DNA of 64,000 nucleotides from Apiosordaria backusii (taxonomy: Eukaryota; Ascomycota; Sordariomycetes; Sordariales; Lasiosphaeriaceae). This document shows, piece after piece, positions 11,401 to 21,131 of this stretch. The stretch spans positions 1 to 64,000 of the forward strand of contig JAUKTV010000013.1 in assembly GCA_030549205.1 (NCBI GenBank), given 5' to 3'. The number at the start of each line of letters is the position of its first letter. Position 1 is the stretch's first letter. A program made the translations under genes and the position numbers. The notes below the pieces were generated by a model. That model saw only the letters and a program-made list of their open reading frames with translations. It made no database searches and was not told where the DNA came from.

Positions 11401-14400
11401 AGAAAACAGAATATCTAGCCAGTAATATAAATAGTCTAATATATCTTCTTTTAAAATTCTTATTTAAATACTTCTATAATTTCTTACTTTACTTATTATT
11501 AATATAGTAAACTTAAAAAAGCTTAAGCTTTACTCTTTCCTTAAGCTTAATCTTATAGTCCTATAGTCCTCTCTTTAATAAACCTTAAAGGTATTTTACT
11601 ATAAATATTAAATATCCTTAATACTTTAATAGTACTTCTTTTTTTCTACTTTTCTTTATATTATTATAATAGACGTATTTATCTTTTATTACTATTACAA
11701 TTTCTACTAATATAACTATCTTTACTAACCTTATTTCTTTAATTTTACTATCTATATTAATTAAATATACTAATATTTCCTATATTTCTTATAATAATAC
11801 TATAGAGGATACTTATCTTATATACTACTTTTACTATACTTTTAATCTTCTATTATTAATTAAATACTTCTAATATATCTTTAATTGTAAATAACTACCA
11901 TCTCCTTTAATAGATATTTAAATTATAATCCTTATACTATAATTAGCCTAAAATTATATCCTTTTCTAACCCTATATTTATAATATTGAAAATTACTAAT
12001 ATTGTCTTTTTTAATACTATAATATCTAATAGTAATATCTTTTTAATTACTAACTATATAAAAAAGGATCCCTTTATAATAACCTTTTCTTTCTTTTTTC
12101 TCTATAGAACTTAAGCTTATTTTATAAATCTTAATAAAATCAAGTCTGCTTTTACTTTACTATCTATAAGTACTTATATTTAAAAACCCTTTTAATATAC
12201 TACTATTTACAACCTTTTATCTTTTATACCCTTCTTTTATATAATAGTAACCTTACTAATATTTAACTTATAGTCTTTTAAAGGTTTACAGCTTTTACAA
12301 AAAGCTATAGCCTTTTTTTTAATTATTATTATACTTTTAGAACGTTCTCTTTCTTTAAACTATTTAATAGCTTAAAATTAGCTAACTATTATCGTTAAGT
12401 TTCTTTCTACTCCTTACTATTAGATTAGTATTTATCTATCCTATAGACTTCTTTTTAAATAATATCTTACTTTATATAAAATACCTATATCTTTATTTAT
12501 AAATATAGTATGCAATCTTTACTTAAGTAATAAACTATATCCTTATTAAGCTTATTTATATAATACCTAGCCTTTCTTAATTAGAACTTAATAACCTATA
12601 GTATATCGTTTAATCGAACTAGATCTTCTTACCTTTATAGAAAGTAGTTACTTAATTCCTTATTTAAGCTTTTCTACTTTATAAATATCTTCTATACTAG
12701 CATTAATTATCCTATTTAAATGACCTTTCTAATTAGCTAATATTTATTAAAGTTCTTTAATTAATAATGCTCTATACATCTATAAGTAATATACTAAAAC
12801 TATAGCATCTTTCTATATTCTAAGTATTTTAAATAGATTTATAGTATATTCCTTTTATAATAAGCATACTATCTATACTTTAAAATCTCTTTTAATATTA
12901 ATATAAGCCTTAAACTAATTACTAATTATATTACTTAAAACTTATTTTAAGTTTCTTTATACTTATTATTCTATATAAATTCTTCTTTAAAACTAACCTA
13001 TTACTTATTACCTTATTAAAACCGTATAAATAACTAACTAAGTACTGTAAATATAGTTAACGCTACCTTATCTTTAAAGTCGTAATATTATTAGTCGATT
13101 TCTTTATATAGATTTTAAAGTTCTTCTACCTTTTTTTTAAATTCCTAAACTTATTTTCTAATTTATTATAAAGTTATTTTTATAATTAAGTCCTAAATGC
13201 TAATTATATTTATAGTAAAAACTTATTTTAATTATTATAAGGTTTTTTTAAAAGGTTTTAAAGCTATACTTTCTTTTTACTTTATAGTTCTTCTAATCGG
13301 TTATTTTTATCCTATAATAAAGTCCTTCCCTTTTAAATTAACTGTTAACTTTCCTTTCTATACTTTATAACTATAATCGCTATCGGTATAGTTATTTATT
13401 AAATTTTAAAATACCTTATTAATATATTAAATATTAAAGATTTTGATAATTTATATTACTTTAGTAATTATTACCGTTTCCTTCTTTTTTTACTTAAGTT
13501 ACTTAAGTACTTAATAGTTTTGTTTAAAATGTTTAGTCTTTTTATAATTAAAGTATTTAATATTATTCTTTCCTTTAAACTATCTCTAAACTATATTAAT
13601 CTCTATAAATCCTATATAAATAGTCCTAAATATATCTATAGTATAGTATTTCCTTTTATTATTAATTTAGTAGCCTTTAAAACTATAGTACTATCTTAAG
13701 TTAATATTTATTCCTTTCTTTTCTATTTAGTATTAAAATTACTGGTCGTTAATATAAATAACTATTATAATATACTTATCGATAGTATTTAGTCTTTTCT
13801 TTTTATATAATTTGTTCTTTACTTTATCCTTAAGCCTATTATAAAAAAGCTATATTAAGCCTTTATTATTAATCTTACTATAAAGTATATTAGTTTTAAA
13901 AATAGCAATATAATCGACTATTAATTAGGTCTAATATAAATTAGCAAGTCTTTTTTAAACTTAGTAAGCTTTATTATACTTTTTAAAGACTTCCTTAATA
14001 TAAGTCTTAAACTTCTTAAAGGTCTTAAAGTATTCTTTAATAATATCCTCTTTAATATCTTTATCGTCATTCTTATAATAGTCATTTAAAATAGGCTCAA
14101 ACTATATAAAAGCTTTATCCTTAAATTAAAATACTATATAAGTAACTTTAAACTTTTTATTAGAAAAATAAATAGGGTAATACTAAAAATAAGTCTTAAA
14201 TTAAATTAAAAATCCTCTAAGCTTTTCTTTTTTACTACTATAATATTTAAAGGCTTCGATCTTAACTAATTAACTTTTACAATAATCCAAGTAATTAACA
14301 GTAATAACTTAGTTTTAAGTTTATTAAACTGTATTTTTTAGCTTTTTAATATAAGTATTAAGTTAAACTAAAATAGCCTAAGGGCTTTTATTATTATTAG

Positions 14401-14578
14401 CTATAGTAATAGGTGCCTTTAACTTATTTATAATAGAGTTAAAGCAAGTATATAATATATAACGATCCTCTATTTAAAACCTTTAAAAGGGATACTAATT
14501 AAAGGCAAACTTTTAAATAATAGATCGGTATAGTTAAATAGTATATAATAAGATATTTTAATATAAATACTAAAGTAC

Positions 14579-14866
14579 TGTAAATACAAGCTATAAGTTA
14601 TATATTATAGAACTATCTATAAGCTATTTAGTTCTTCTATATATATAGACTATGCCTTTTTAAGATTATTATATTTCCTTAATAATCTTATAGTCGGATT
14701 GCTAGATTATTTTTATAATCCAGTAATCCTTTTCCCTAAATCATTCCAGTTTCCCTATAATCCCTTTCCTATAGGCCTATCTATACTTTCTCCTAATTGG
14801 CTATTCTTCCTTCTATTCTAATTGGCTGCTTCTTCCAGGTATCTATATCAAGGTCGTAACACGACA
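14579..14866 (-). repeat. LTR, lightly mutated copy (5' LTR of the element)
   Basis: This copy keeps many more C and G bases than its partner, especially over the last 130 bases (CCTAATTGGCTATTCTTCC, TATCAAGGTCGTAACACGACA). RIP therefore faded toward the right edge of the element. Confidence 0.85.
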
Positions 14867-15175
14867 GCACCATCTACATCGGCGTCGAAACAGTCGACAG
14901 AACCCACTACCACGCCGACAAAGTCATCCTAACCGCCGGAGCATAGAGCCCAGCCCTAGTAGACCTCGATGCTGCTCCCAAGCCTGGGTCTACGCACACC
15001 TGCAACTCACACCCGACGAAGCCGCCCAGTACAAAGGCTGCCCCGTCGCCTACCACGGCGGCGTGGGCTTCTGCTTCGAGCCGAACGAGCACGGCGTTAT
15101 CAAAGTATGCGACGAGTTCCCCGGTTTCACACGTTGCAAGTCGCACTGGCAGCCGTATGGCGCGCCAGACCGTTA
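14867..15175 (+). pseudogene. Decayed fructosyl-amino-acid oxidase (amadoriase) fragment
   Basis: The frame from 14869 reads TIYIGVETV, HYHADKVILTAGA, then a stop and SPALVDL. After a frame change near 14970 it reads AWVYAHLQLTPDEAAQYK, GFCFEPNEHGVIKV and CDEFPGFTRCK, ending in TAA. This is the mid-to-C-terminal part of FAD-dependent fructosyl-amino-acid oxidases, which de-glycate amino acids with H2O2 release. The stop sits where the family has Trp (AGAWSPA), so one G-to-A change would make it. The N-terminal FAD-binding half and the C-terminus are missing, and the LTR begins at its very edge. It is non-functional. Confidence 0.75.
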
Positions 15176-15384
15176 ATTTTAGATTTGGTCTCCAAAGCTT
15201 CCTTTTGTTGATGCCTTACTTGTAAGGCTTCAAGAAAAGAAGCTAGGAGACTTCCCATTTCATACCCGAGATCAAAAAAAAAATCAGGCCGAGCTTTAAC
15301 CACCTCGATTTCCTAAAACGGAAAAAAGTCCCATAGAAAAAAGTACCCATAGCACGCTATTCTTAATTAGCTAGTAAGCCCGCA

Positions 15385-15545
15385 CTAGCCACCCTGCAAG
15401 TCCGGCTACTGCAAGCCACACTGCGAGCTACGCTGCGAGCTACACTGCAAGTAGTGGAAGTAGTGAGCAGTAGAAGTAGTGAGCAGTGGAAGTAGTAAGC
15501 AATGGGAGCAGGGGGAGCAGTGAGTGTAGGGTTAGGGTTACGCGC
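15385..15545. repeat. Tandem repeats with short telomere-like tract
   Basis: There are about three copies of a 12-bp unit (CTGCGAGCTACG; about 15408-15440) and about three of a 16-bp unit (GAAGTAGTGAGCAGTA; about 15457-15505). GTAGGGTTAGGGTTA follows at 15526-15540, about two copies of TTAGGG, the telomere repeat of filamentous fungi. Confidence 0.65.
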
Positions 15546-15573
15546 GCGCAGCGTGCCGGATTGGGCAAGCAGT

Positions 15574-15675
15574 CGCCTTACGCAGCTCGCTACGCTCGCT
15601 ACGTAAGGGTGCACGGGCTAAGCCGTTAATTAATATGGTATATATTAATAGGCTGATAGTTTGATCTCCAGTGTA

Positions 15676-15712
<37 letters not shown>
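15574..15712. repeat. Palindrome and 34-base poly-T run
   Basis: CCTTACG at about 15575 and CGTAAGG at about 15602 are the ends of a palindromic segment built from GCTCGCTAC units. A run of 34 T (15679-15712) flanked by AAGCTT-like bases follows. The T-run could be a retroposed poly(A) tail on the minus strand, but no body was recognised. Confidence 0.45.
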
Positions 15713-15713
<1 letters not shown>

Positions 15714-16406
15714 AAGCTTTGAAGACCTATTGCTTGAAGCGAAGCGGAGTAACTAGTAGCTTTATAATAGCTTTTAAAGTAATGAAATATATACTTCTTA
15801 AGCCGGTCCTAAGCTATGCCTAATTTAAGTTAGATAAAGCGGCGAGAAGTCACGTAGCAAATTATATCCAGATTCCGGTATTACAATAGGCGTTCTGAAA
15901 TTATTTGAATGCATATTACACCATTTTCAAGGCCATTCGAATATTTTTAAAGGTCGACCGACTGTCTTTCAAGCTCTACCGACTATCTTTAGAGGCCTAA
16001 CGGCTACCTTGAGTGGTCTGTTAACCGTGCTTTGATGCTTGTTGAACACCTGCAGTGCCAGCTTTTTTGTCCACTGGGTGTCCAGCTCAAACAGACTTCC
16101 TGATGTCTTCGCCCTGAAACTATCCGTATCATTTACTTCCACGGCCCCTGCTCTATCCGTTCGGCTAGTGACAGCTCTTTCAACACATGCATCAATCCTC
16201 CTATTGGACACCCACCTTCAAAAGCAAACAGAGAGTGCCATTTGTGGTAGCTGCAGCGAGGCCCACTGCAGGATGTTTGCTCAGTCCAAATAATGATGTT
16301 GCCGTTTGCATCCTGCGTAGCTCTTGAGCATTTCTCTCCCTCTTTCCAATCTTCCGTCAGTCTCATTCTCAAACTCATTCTATCGTCCAACACACTGGTG
16401 CTCAAG
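15713..16406. other. Intergenic and upstream region of the multidomain enzyme
   Basis: The first 150 bases are repeat-like (GAAGCGAAGCGGAG). From about 16040 the sequence is CT-rich, with TTTCTCTCCCTCTTTCC just ahead of the chosen start at 16407, fitting a fungal 5' UTR. No gene is seen. Confidence 0.45.
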
Positions 16407-19400
16407 ATGGCAACCCTCGACACCCTGAAACTGGCCCTCGTGCAGAAGGCCTCAGCGACAACATCGACAGAAAAGCAGCCACTGTCCGATGAGCAATACA
16501 GCGCTGGTTTCGACATCTTTATGAAAGACCCAGGATGGACGACCTACCAGAACTTCATCATACCTCAGCTGTCTCAGGTTCTAGGGCCTCTCTTCCGGTC
16601 TCGCCTTCGTATCTCTGTGTTGGAAATTGGACCCGGCCCGAAAAGCGTGCTTGGACACTTGCCTGACGACCAAAAACAAAAGATCACGAAATACGCCGCC
16701 TTTGAGCCGAACGAGCTATTTGCTTCGAGGCTGGAGGAATGGCTCCACTCCACCCCTTTCCCAAGTCTGGAATGCCCACCCGACATTAATCGGACTTTCT
16801 TCACCTCCCACGTCCCTGACAACTGCAAGCTCAGCGTTGATGATGAAAAGTTCGACGTCATCCTCTTCTGCCACAGCATGTATGGCATGACATGCAAACG
16901 CGAATTCGTCAGCCGGGCGGTGAACATGCTTGTCGAGCGACCAGGGGGTGGTCTTGTGGTGGTGTTTCATCGCGAAGGCCTACAGATCAACGGCATGGTC
17001 TCTCATCGAACGACATCTTTTCCTACCGGAGTGGTCAGCGTGGCAGATTCCGATGATGGTCTTGACAACTTTGCCCAGTTCATGGCTGGATTTACTGTAC
17101 AGGATGAATCTCTTCGAGCCCTCTGGCGCAGCGTGTGTCGCGAGCTGGGACATCGTGACTCGGCACACCCCGGCGATCTATTGTTCAGCGCACCCAACAT
17201 TATGGTGACCTTTACTCGACACGCCTTCAGTGGACCACTGTGGTCAGCACGGTTCTTGAAGACAGTGAAGAACAGACAAGCTTCCCGCCGCCTTCCTGGC
17301 GGGACTGTGAGGCCCAAGGCCATTATAGGTGTCCGGCAATGTGTCGCGTGGGCTCTGGCGAAAAAGACTGGCCTCACTGTTCTGGGCGGGGGTCATAGCG
17401 GCCATTGCATCTGGTCCAATATCTTAGCGGTCGATATGAGGGGGCTTGACCAAGTGCATGTTCTCGCAGCTGAGGATACAGACTGCGGTCCACTTATCGT
17501 CGCTGAATCCGGTTGCAAGACAGAGGACATTATCCGCAAGGCGCTGGCGTCCGGCCTTACAGTGCCCCTTGGGGCACGCCCAAGTGTTGGTGCCGGGCTG
17601 TGGCTACAAGGCGGTATCGGCCACTTGTCTCGACTACATGGGCTGGCTTGTGATGCTATTGTTGGGGCTGTGGTGGTCAGTGTTGATTCTGGGAAGGTTT
17701 TCACTGTTGGTTGTATGCCTAGTCAGCACCGACCTGATGATGCAATACATTTGGAGGACACGGAATTGTTGTGGGCTATCAAGGGAGCTGGAACAAACTT
17801 TGGCATCGTCATCAGTGTGGCCTTCAAGGCTTATCCGACTCCGACGTACTCTGTTCGAAACTGGATTGTTCCTTTGGACGACATGGCTGCGGCGAGAGCC
17901 AAGCTCAGCGACTTCGACAAGCTCATTGCCAGAGAACTACCCAGGAGCTGCTCTGCAGACGCATATCTGTTTTGGAACAACGACCAGTTGCATCTTGGTG
18001 TAACGATGTACGAGACATCCACGACCACCAGTTGTGTGACGTTGGTCGCACTCACACGCGCTTACACAATCCTCGGTCCAGAAATGAGTATCAAGGTCGT
18101 TGACAGTGTGGGTGTTTTCGATACTGAGATGTACATGGCGGAGATGCACGGTGGTCACGGTGGCGGAAAGACGTCTTCTTTCAAGCGATGCTTGTTCTTG
18201 AAAGATATTGGAGAACCGAGGATCGCCAACATCTTGTTGAAGGCTATTGAGGATCGACCTACGCCACTTTGTTATCTCCATCTCCTTCAAGGTGGTGGCG
18301 CCATCAGCGACGTTCCAGCGGACTCCACTGCGTTTGGTTGCAGAGATTGGGACTTTGCCTGCGTGATCACTGGTGTTTGGCCCCGCGATCAAGATGGAAC
18401 CAAGGAGGCTGCGGCCGCCATGCGCTGGGTCTATGAGGTTGCTGGGAGACTGTTGCCTTTGAGTGCTGGCGCGTACGGGGCCGATCTTGGGCCAGATCCA
18501 CGAGATGCCGCTTTGGCAGCCAAGGCCTTTGGCCCGAACCTCCCACGACTTGCCCGTCTTAAACAGCGGTGGGACCCTCGCAACGTACTGGCTTATGCCT
18601 GCCCACTTCCGCCGCCGCCGAAGGATCCGAAGCTCATCGTCCTTGTCACCGGGGAAAGCGGCGCTGGAAAGGACTATTGCGCTGGTGTCTGGGCCTGTAG
18701 ACTCAACAAAAGCGGGGGCGCCGCGCGTGTAGCAAGCATCAGTGAAGCAACCAAACGCGAATATGCCGCAGCAAGTGGTGCCAACTTCAAGCGTCTGTTA
18801 GATGACCGTGCTTATAAGGAGCAACATCGGGCGGCGTTGACAGCCTTCTTTAAGAGCCAGGTCGAGCAACGCCCACAGCTGGCGGAAGAGCATTTCTTGA
18901 AGGCTATTTACAGTGCAGCAGGCGCTGATGTTTTGTTCATCACAGGCATGAGAGACAAAGCGCCTGTTGCGATGTTCTCCCACTTGGTGCCCGATAGCAA
19001 ACTCGTGGAGGTCCGCATTGAGACCAGCGAAGAGGTACGACGGGCTCGCCGCTGCGGATATCACACAGGGGATGACAGCCTGGAGAATAGGAATGATTCC
19101 CTGGAGTATTCTCCCAGCTTCGCCTTTCTTAATGATGCGGAAGGAGGATTCCTCGTTCGATCCTTTTTTGAGATGCATTTACTGCCGTTCATGCACCCCT
19201 CCCTCCAACACTTGGCCGACATGGTCCGCCAAATCCCTGATTTTCCCAAGACTGACATCAACTTCCGTCATATCCTTGGTATCGCCCAGCAGCGTGGTGG
19301 ATTGAAGCTCTGCACTTCTCTCCTACAGACACATTTCATTGGCGATTGGGCGCAAACCTCGTCGATCGTGTGTGTTGAGACTGGAGGTCTGATCTTTGCT

Positions 19401-19781
19401 TCTGCGCTGGCCTTCCAGGTTGATGTGCCACTCGCTCTGATTCGTGAGAAGGACAAGCTGCCGCCCCCAGTGGTTTCAGTGGCCAAGGCCTCGTCACATA
19501 TCTCGGGAGTGGCTGGTAAAGATCAGAGCGAGAAAACAATCGAAATGGAGGTGGGTGTCATCCCAAAGAACAGCAAGGTGGTTGTGGTCGATGATGTGCT
19601 TGCTACGGGGAAGACGCTTTGTGCGGTGCTCAGGTTGCTCAGGGAGGCCGGGGTGGAATTGGGAGATGTTTCTGTTATGGTTGTAGCAGAGTTTCCGTTT
19701 CACAGGGGTAGGGAGATGTTGTACCGTGAGGGCTTTGGGAGAGTCAACGTTCAGAGTTTATTGGTTTTTGGCGGTGCCTAG
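16407..19781 (+). CDS. Four-module protein: methyltransferase, FAD oxidase, P-loop kinase-like, phosphoribosyltransferase
   Basis: An uninterrupted 1124-aa frame. Residues about 15-280 are a class I SAM methyltransferase (motif VLEIGPGPKS at about 71). Residues about 295-725 are a berberine-bridge/PCMH FAD oxidase: TVLGGGHSGHC holds the FAD-linking His, VGAGLWLQGG follows, and RWDPRNVLAY closes it. The second, Cys, FAD linkage seems absent (GARPSVGAG). Residues about 740-880 hold a Walker A, VTGESGAGKDY, with SISEATKREYA and RLLDDRAYKEQHR, like animal-type phosphomevalonate or nucleoside-monophosphate kinases. Residues about 950-1124 are a type I phosphoribosyltransferase with PRPP loop VVVVDDVLATGKT. 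I chose the ATG at 16407 (AAGATGG) over one 114 bases upstream because the methyltransferase N-terminus starts just after it. All modules look intact. The substrate is unknown; a modified base or nucleotide-like metabolite is my inference. Confidence 0.85.
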   Translation: MATLDTLKLALVQKASATTSTEKQPLSDEQYSAGFDIFMKDPGWTTYQNFIIPQLSQVLGPLFRSRLRISVLEIGPGPKSVLGHLPDDQKQKITKYAAFEPNELFASRLEEWLHSTPFPSLECPPDINRTFFTSHVPDNCKLSVDDEKFDVILFCHSMYGMTCKREFVSRAVNMLVERPGGGLVVVFHREGLQINGMVSHRTTSFPTGVVSVADSDDGLDNFAQFMAGFTVQDESLRALWRSVCRELGHRDSAHPGDLLFSAPNIMVTFTRHAFSGPLWSARFLKTVKNRQASRRLPGGTVRPKAIIGVRQCVAWALAKKTGLTVLGGGHSGHCIWSNILAVDMRGLDQVHVLAAEDTDCGPLIVAESGCKTEDIIRKALASGLTVPLGARPSVGAGLWLQGGIGHLSRLHGLACDAIVGAVVVSVDSGKVFTVGCMPSQHRPDDAIHLEDTELLWAIKGAGTNFGIVISVAFKAYPTPTYSVRNWIVPLDDMAAARAKLSDFDKLIARELPRSCSADAYLFWNNDQLHLGVTMYETSTTTSCVTLVALTRAYTILGPEMSIKVVDSVGVFDTEMYMAEMHGGHGGGKTSSFKRCLFLKDIGEPRIANILLKAIEDRPTPLCYLHLLQGGGAISDVPADSTAFGCRDWDFACVITGVWPRDQDGTKEAAAAMRWVYEVAGRLLPLSAGAYGADLGPDPRDAALAAKAFGPNLPRLARLKQRWDPRNVLAYACPLPPPPKDPKLIVLVTGESGAGKDYCAGVWACRLNKSGGAARVASISEATKREYAAASGANFKRLLDDRAYKEQHRAALTAFFKSQVEQRPQLAEEHFLKAIYSAAGADVLFITGMRDKAPVAMFSHLVPDSKLVEVRIETSEEVRRARRCGYHTGDDSLENRNDSLEYSPSFAFLNDAEGGFLVRSFFEMHLLPFMHPSLQHLADMVRQIPDFPKTDINFRHILGIAQQRGGLKLCTSLLQTHFIGDWAQTSSIVCVETGGLIFASALAFQVDVPLALIREKDKLPPPVVSVAKASSHISGVAGKDQSEKTIEMEVGVIPKNSKVVVVDDVLATGKTLCAVLRLLREAGVELGDVSVMVVAEFPFHRGREMLYREGFGRVNVQSLLVFGGA

Positions 19782-19845
19782 GTACCAATGTTGATAGGTT
19801 TTGGCAGAGTCAACGTTCAGGGTTTATTGGCTTCTGGTGGCGCTA
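19735..19845. repeat. Diverged tandem duplication of the gene end
   Basis: About 45 bases including the last 14 codons of the multidomain gene (19735-19779) recur 66 bases later (19801-19845) with few changes. Both contain GAGTCAACGTTCAG and GTTTATTGG. The second copy encodes the C-terminus of the convergent minus-strand gene. Confidence 0.8.
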
Positions 19846-20635
19846 AGGGGTTAAATACAACCCTTCGGTGATACTCCCCTTTGTCATTGACATACCAATG
19901 TCGATATTCTCTAGGCAGGTAATCGTACGGGCTTGGCATACCCAGGATGAGGCCTAGAATAGACATCTTGACATCGTCCAGCCCAACATCACCATCCAAG
20001 ATCTTCCGCCTTCCACACGTGTAATCCTGCAAAACGACTCGCTCCCTCTTCGCAACCCAATCGTCCAAGGCAGCTTTGAGCCGACGCCGCGTACGAAACA
20101 TGAAAAGCGGGTTATCTGGCCTTTTGACAAGCTCCCACTGCCGTCGCGCAAAAGGGCAGCTTGCCTTGCTCACTCGACGGGCCACCAAGGCGTCTCTCCA
20201 AGTAAGATAATCTTCTTCTATTTCGTTGTACAGAATCCACATCCCGCGGACGCATGCCTGTGTGACATTCCAGGCTTCCTCCAGCTTTTCGTCATGAAGG
20301 CGCAAGATGGCATCAATTGTGGTTGGGCTGTCTTGACAGTTTTGTGATGGAGGTACCGCATCATTTCCAATAGCTTCGTTGTAACTTGGAAGATCGGGGC
20401 GATGGACTGGCTTTTGGCTGCGTTTGCGGGCTGGCTTGCGGTCGGAGCTGACAATTGAGGAATATCTATTGGGGGGGTAGAGCCCCTGCAGTGAATAACT
20501 TCTGGGGGTCGATGTGAGCCAGTACTCTTGTCGCAGGGCTTTGTGGTAACGCATCGATGATGGCTCTCTTTGTTCGTGCATTGTTGGAGGAAGGACCTTT
20601 CTGCTGCAAGTGCGATAATTGTGGTTTGTGTGCAT
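19817..20635 (-). CDS. Hypothetical protein, 272 aa
   Basis: A single-exon frame from ATG 20635 to TGA 19817, convergent with the four-module gene and only 35 bases from its stop. The N-terminal third is polar and basic (KPARKRSQKPVHRPDLPSYN). The rest has a Trp/Arg-rich predicted helical region (LEEAWNVTQACVRGMWILYN, WRDALVARRVSKASCPFA, RRRLKAALDDWVAKRERVVL). The C-terminus has YDYLPREYRHWYVNDKGEY. No signal peptide or membrane segment is evident. No family was recognised. Its last nine codons lie in the duplicated copy of its neighbour's 3' end. Confidence 0.6.
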   Translation of the reverse strand: MHTNHNYRTCSRKVLPPTMHEQREPSSMRYHKALRQEYWLTSTPRSYSLQGLYPPNRYSSIVSSDRKPARKRSQKPVHRPDLPSYNEAIGNDAVPPSQNCQDSPTTIDAILRLHDEKLEEAWNVTQACVRGMWILYNEIEEDYLTWRDALVARRVSKASCPFARRQWELVKRPDNPLFMFRTRRRLKAALDDWVAKRERVVLQDYTCGRRKILDGDVGLDDVKMSILGLILGMPSPYDYLPREYRHWYVNDKGEYHRRVVFNPLAPPEANKP

Positions 20636-20909
20636 GGGTGACCACCTACCTATTTATTGCCTTGGAAATGTGCTCAAACTCTGTGGCTTTGAACGCCAAT
20701 TGGTGTGTCAAGTGTGATTGAGACTTAAAGCCTTTCGTAGTGTCCCCACAGCTTGATGGTGGAATCACGTGGCACTGGAACTCACAGCAGCGCCATCTAG
20801 GATGAAGACTTCCCTTGAACTACTACTACCTGACAGACTTCTCGAATTGAAGCCGAAGGACATCCTCAACATCATCAAAACCGCCAATATTGCAAGGTAG
20901 TCAGTTGGA

Positions 20910-21131
20910 TCAAATCCGTCCGATCCCTCCTCCACGTCCACTCTTGTTATGTCCCAAACGTCCACCGCCCCTGTTATCCTTGCCCTCATCCCAATGATCG
21001 GGAAAACCGTCGTCATCCCCAAGCCAGCCATCACCGCCATCATCATCACCACCAGGCCAACCAGGGTACCCATCATTCCCGCCGTCATCACCACCATTAT
21101 CATCCCCGCCATCAGACCCAGGGTCGGATAG
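20910..21131 (-). other. In-frame extension after TGA-CTA of the lectin gene (possible readthrough)
   Basis: The lectin stop TGA (21134-21132) is followed at once by CTA and then by 72 further open codons to a TGA at 20912-20910. The extension is Gly/Asp-rich (SDPGSDGGDDNGGDDGG, then DGYPGWPGGDDD) and ends HNKSGRGGGIGRI. UGA-CUA is the established leaky stop context in fungi and animals. The end is not a canonical peroxisomal SKL. A hydrophobic frame overlaps in another phase, so openness alone is weak evidence. Confidence 0.4.

Larger units (their letters stand above)
7726..14866 (-). mobile_element. Ty3/gypsy chromovirus LTR retrotransposon, RIP-inactivated
   Basis: Two 288-bp direct repeats (7726-8013 and 14579-14866) begin TGT and end in A; on the coding (minus) strand the better copy starts TGTCG and ends TTTACA. 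Minus-strand conceptual reading of the interior gives, in 5' to 3' order, a reverse transcriptase (about 11400-10700), an RNase H (about 10510-10250), an integrase C-terminal GPY/F block (about 9170-9050) and a chromodomain (about 8910-8765). That order defines the chromovirus branch. Every domain is riddled with stops and transitions of RIP type. No clear target-site duplication is visible (flanks CAAGT and GCACC). The element cannot move by itself. Confidence 0.85.

Noticed and set aside
5805..14866. A-T-rich block as centromere or mitochondrial insertion
   Set aside because: Paired LTRs and readable gypsy domains with RIP-type change explain most of it.
7721..14871. Target-site duplication for the LTR element
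   Set aside because: Flanks CAAGT and GCACC share too few bases; mutation may have erased it, so I do not claim one.
15385..15545. CRISPR-like array
   Set aside because: Short contiguous tandem units with no unique spacers; the host is eukaryotic.
20765..21112. Met/Val-rich 115-codon minus-strand frame resembling membrane segments
   Set aside because: It is the shifted reading of GGTGAT-type codons and overlaps the in-phase Gly/Asp extension; no promoter or domain.
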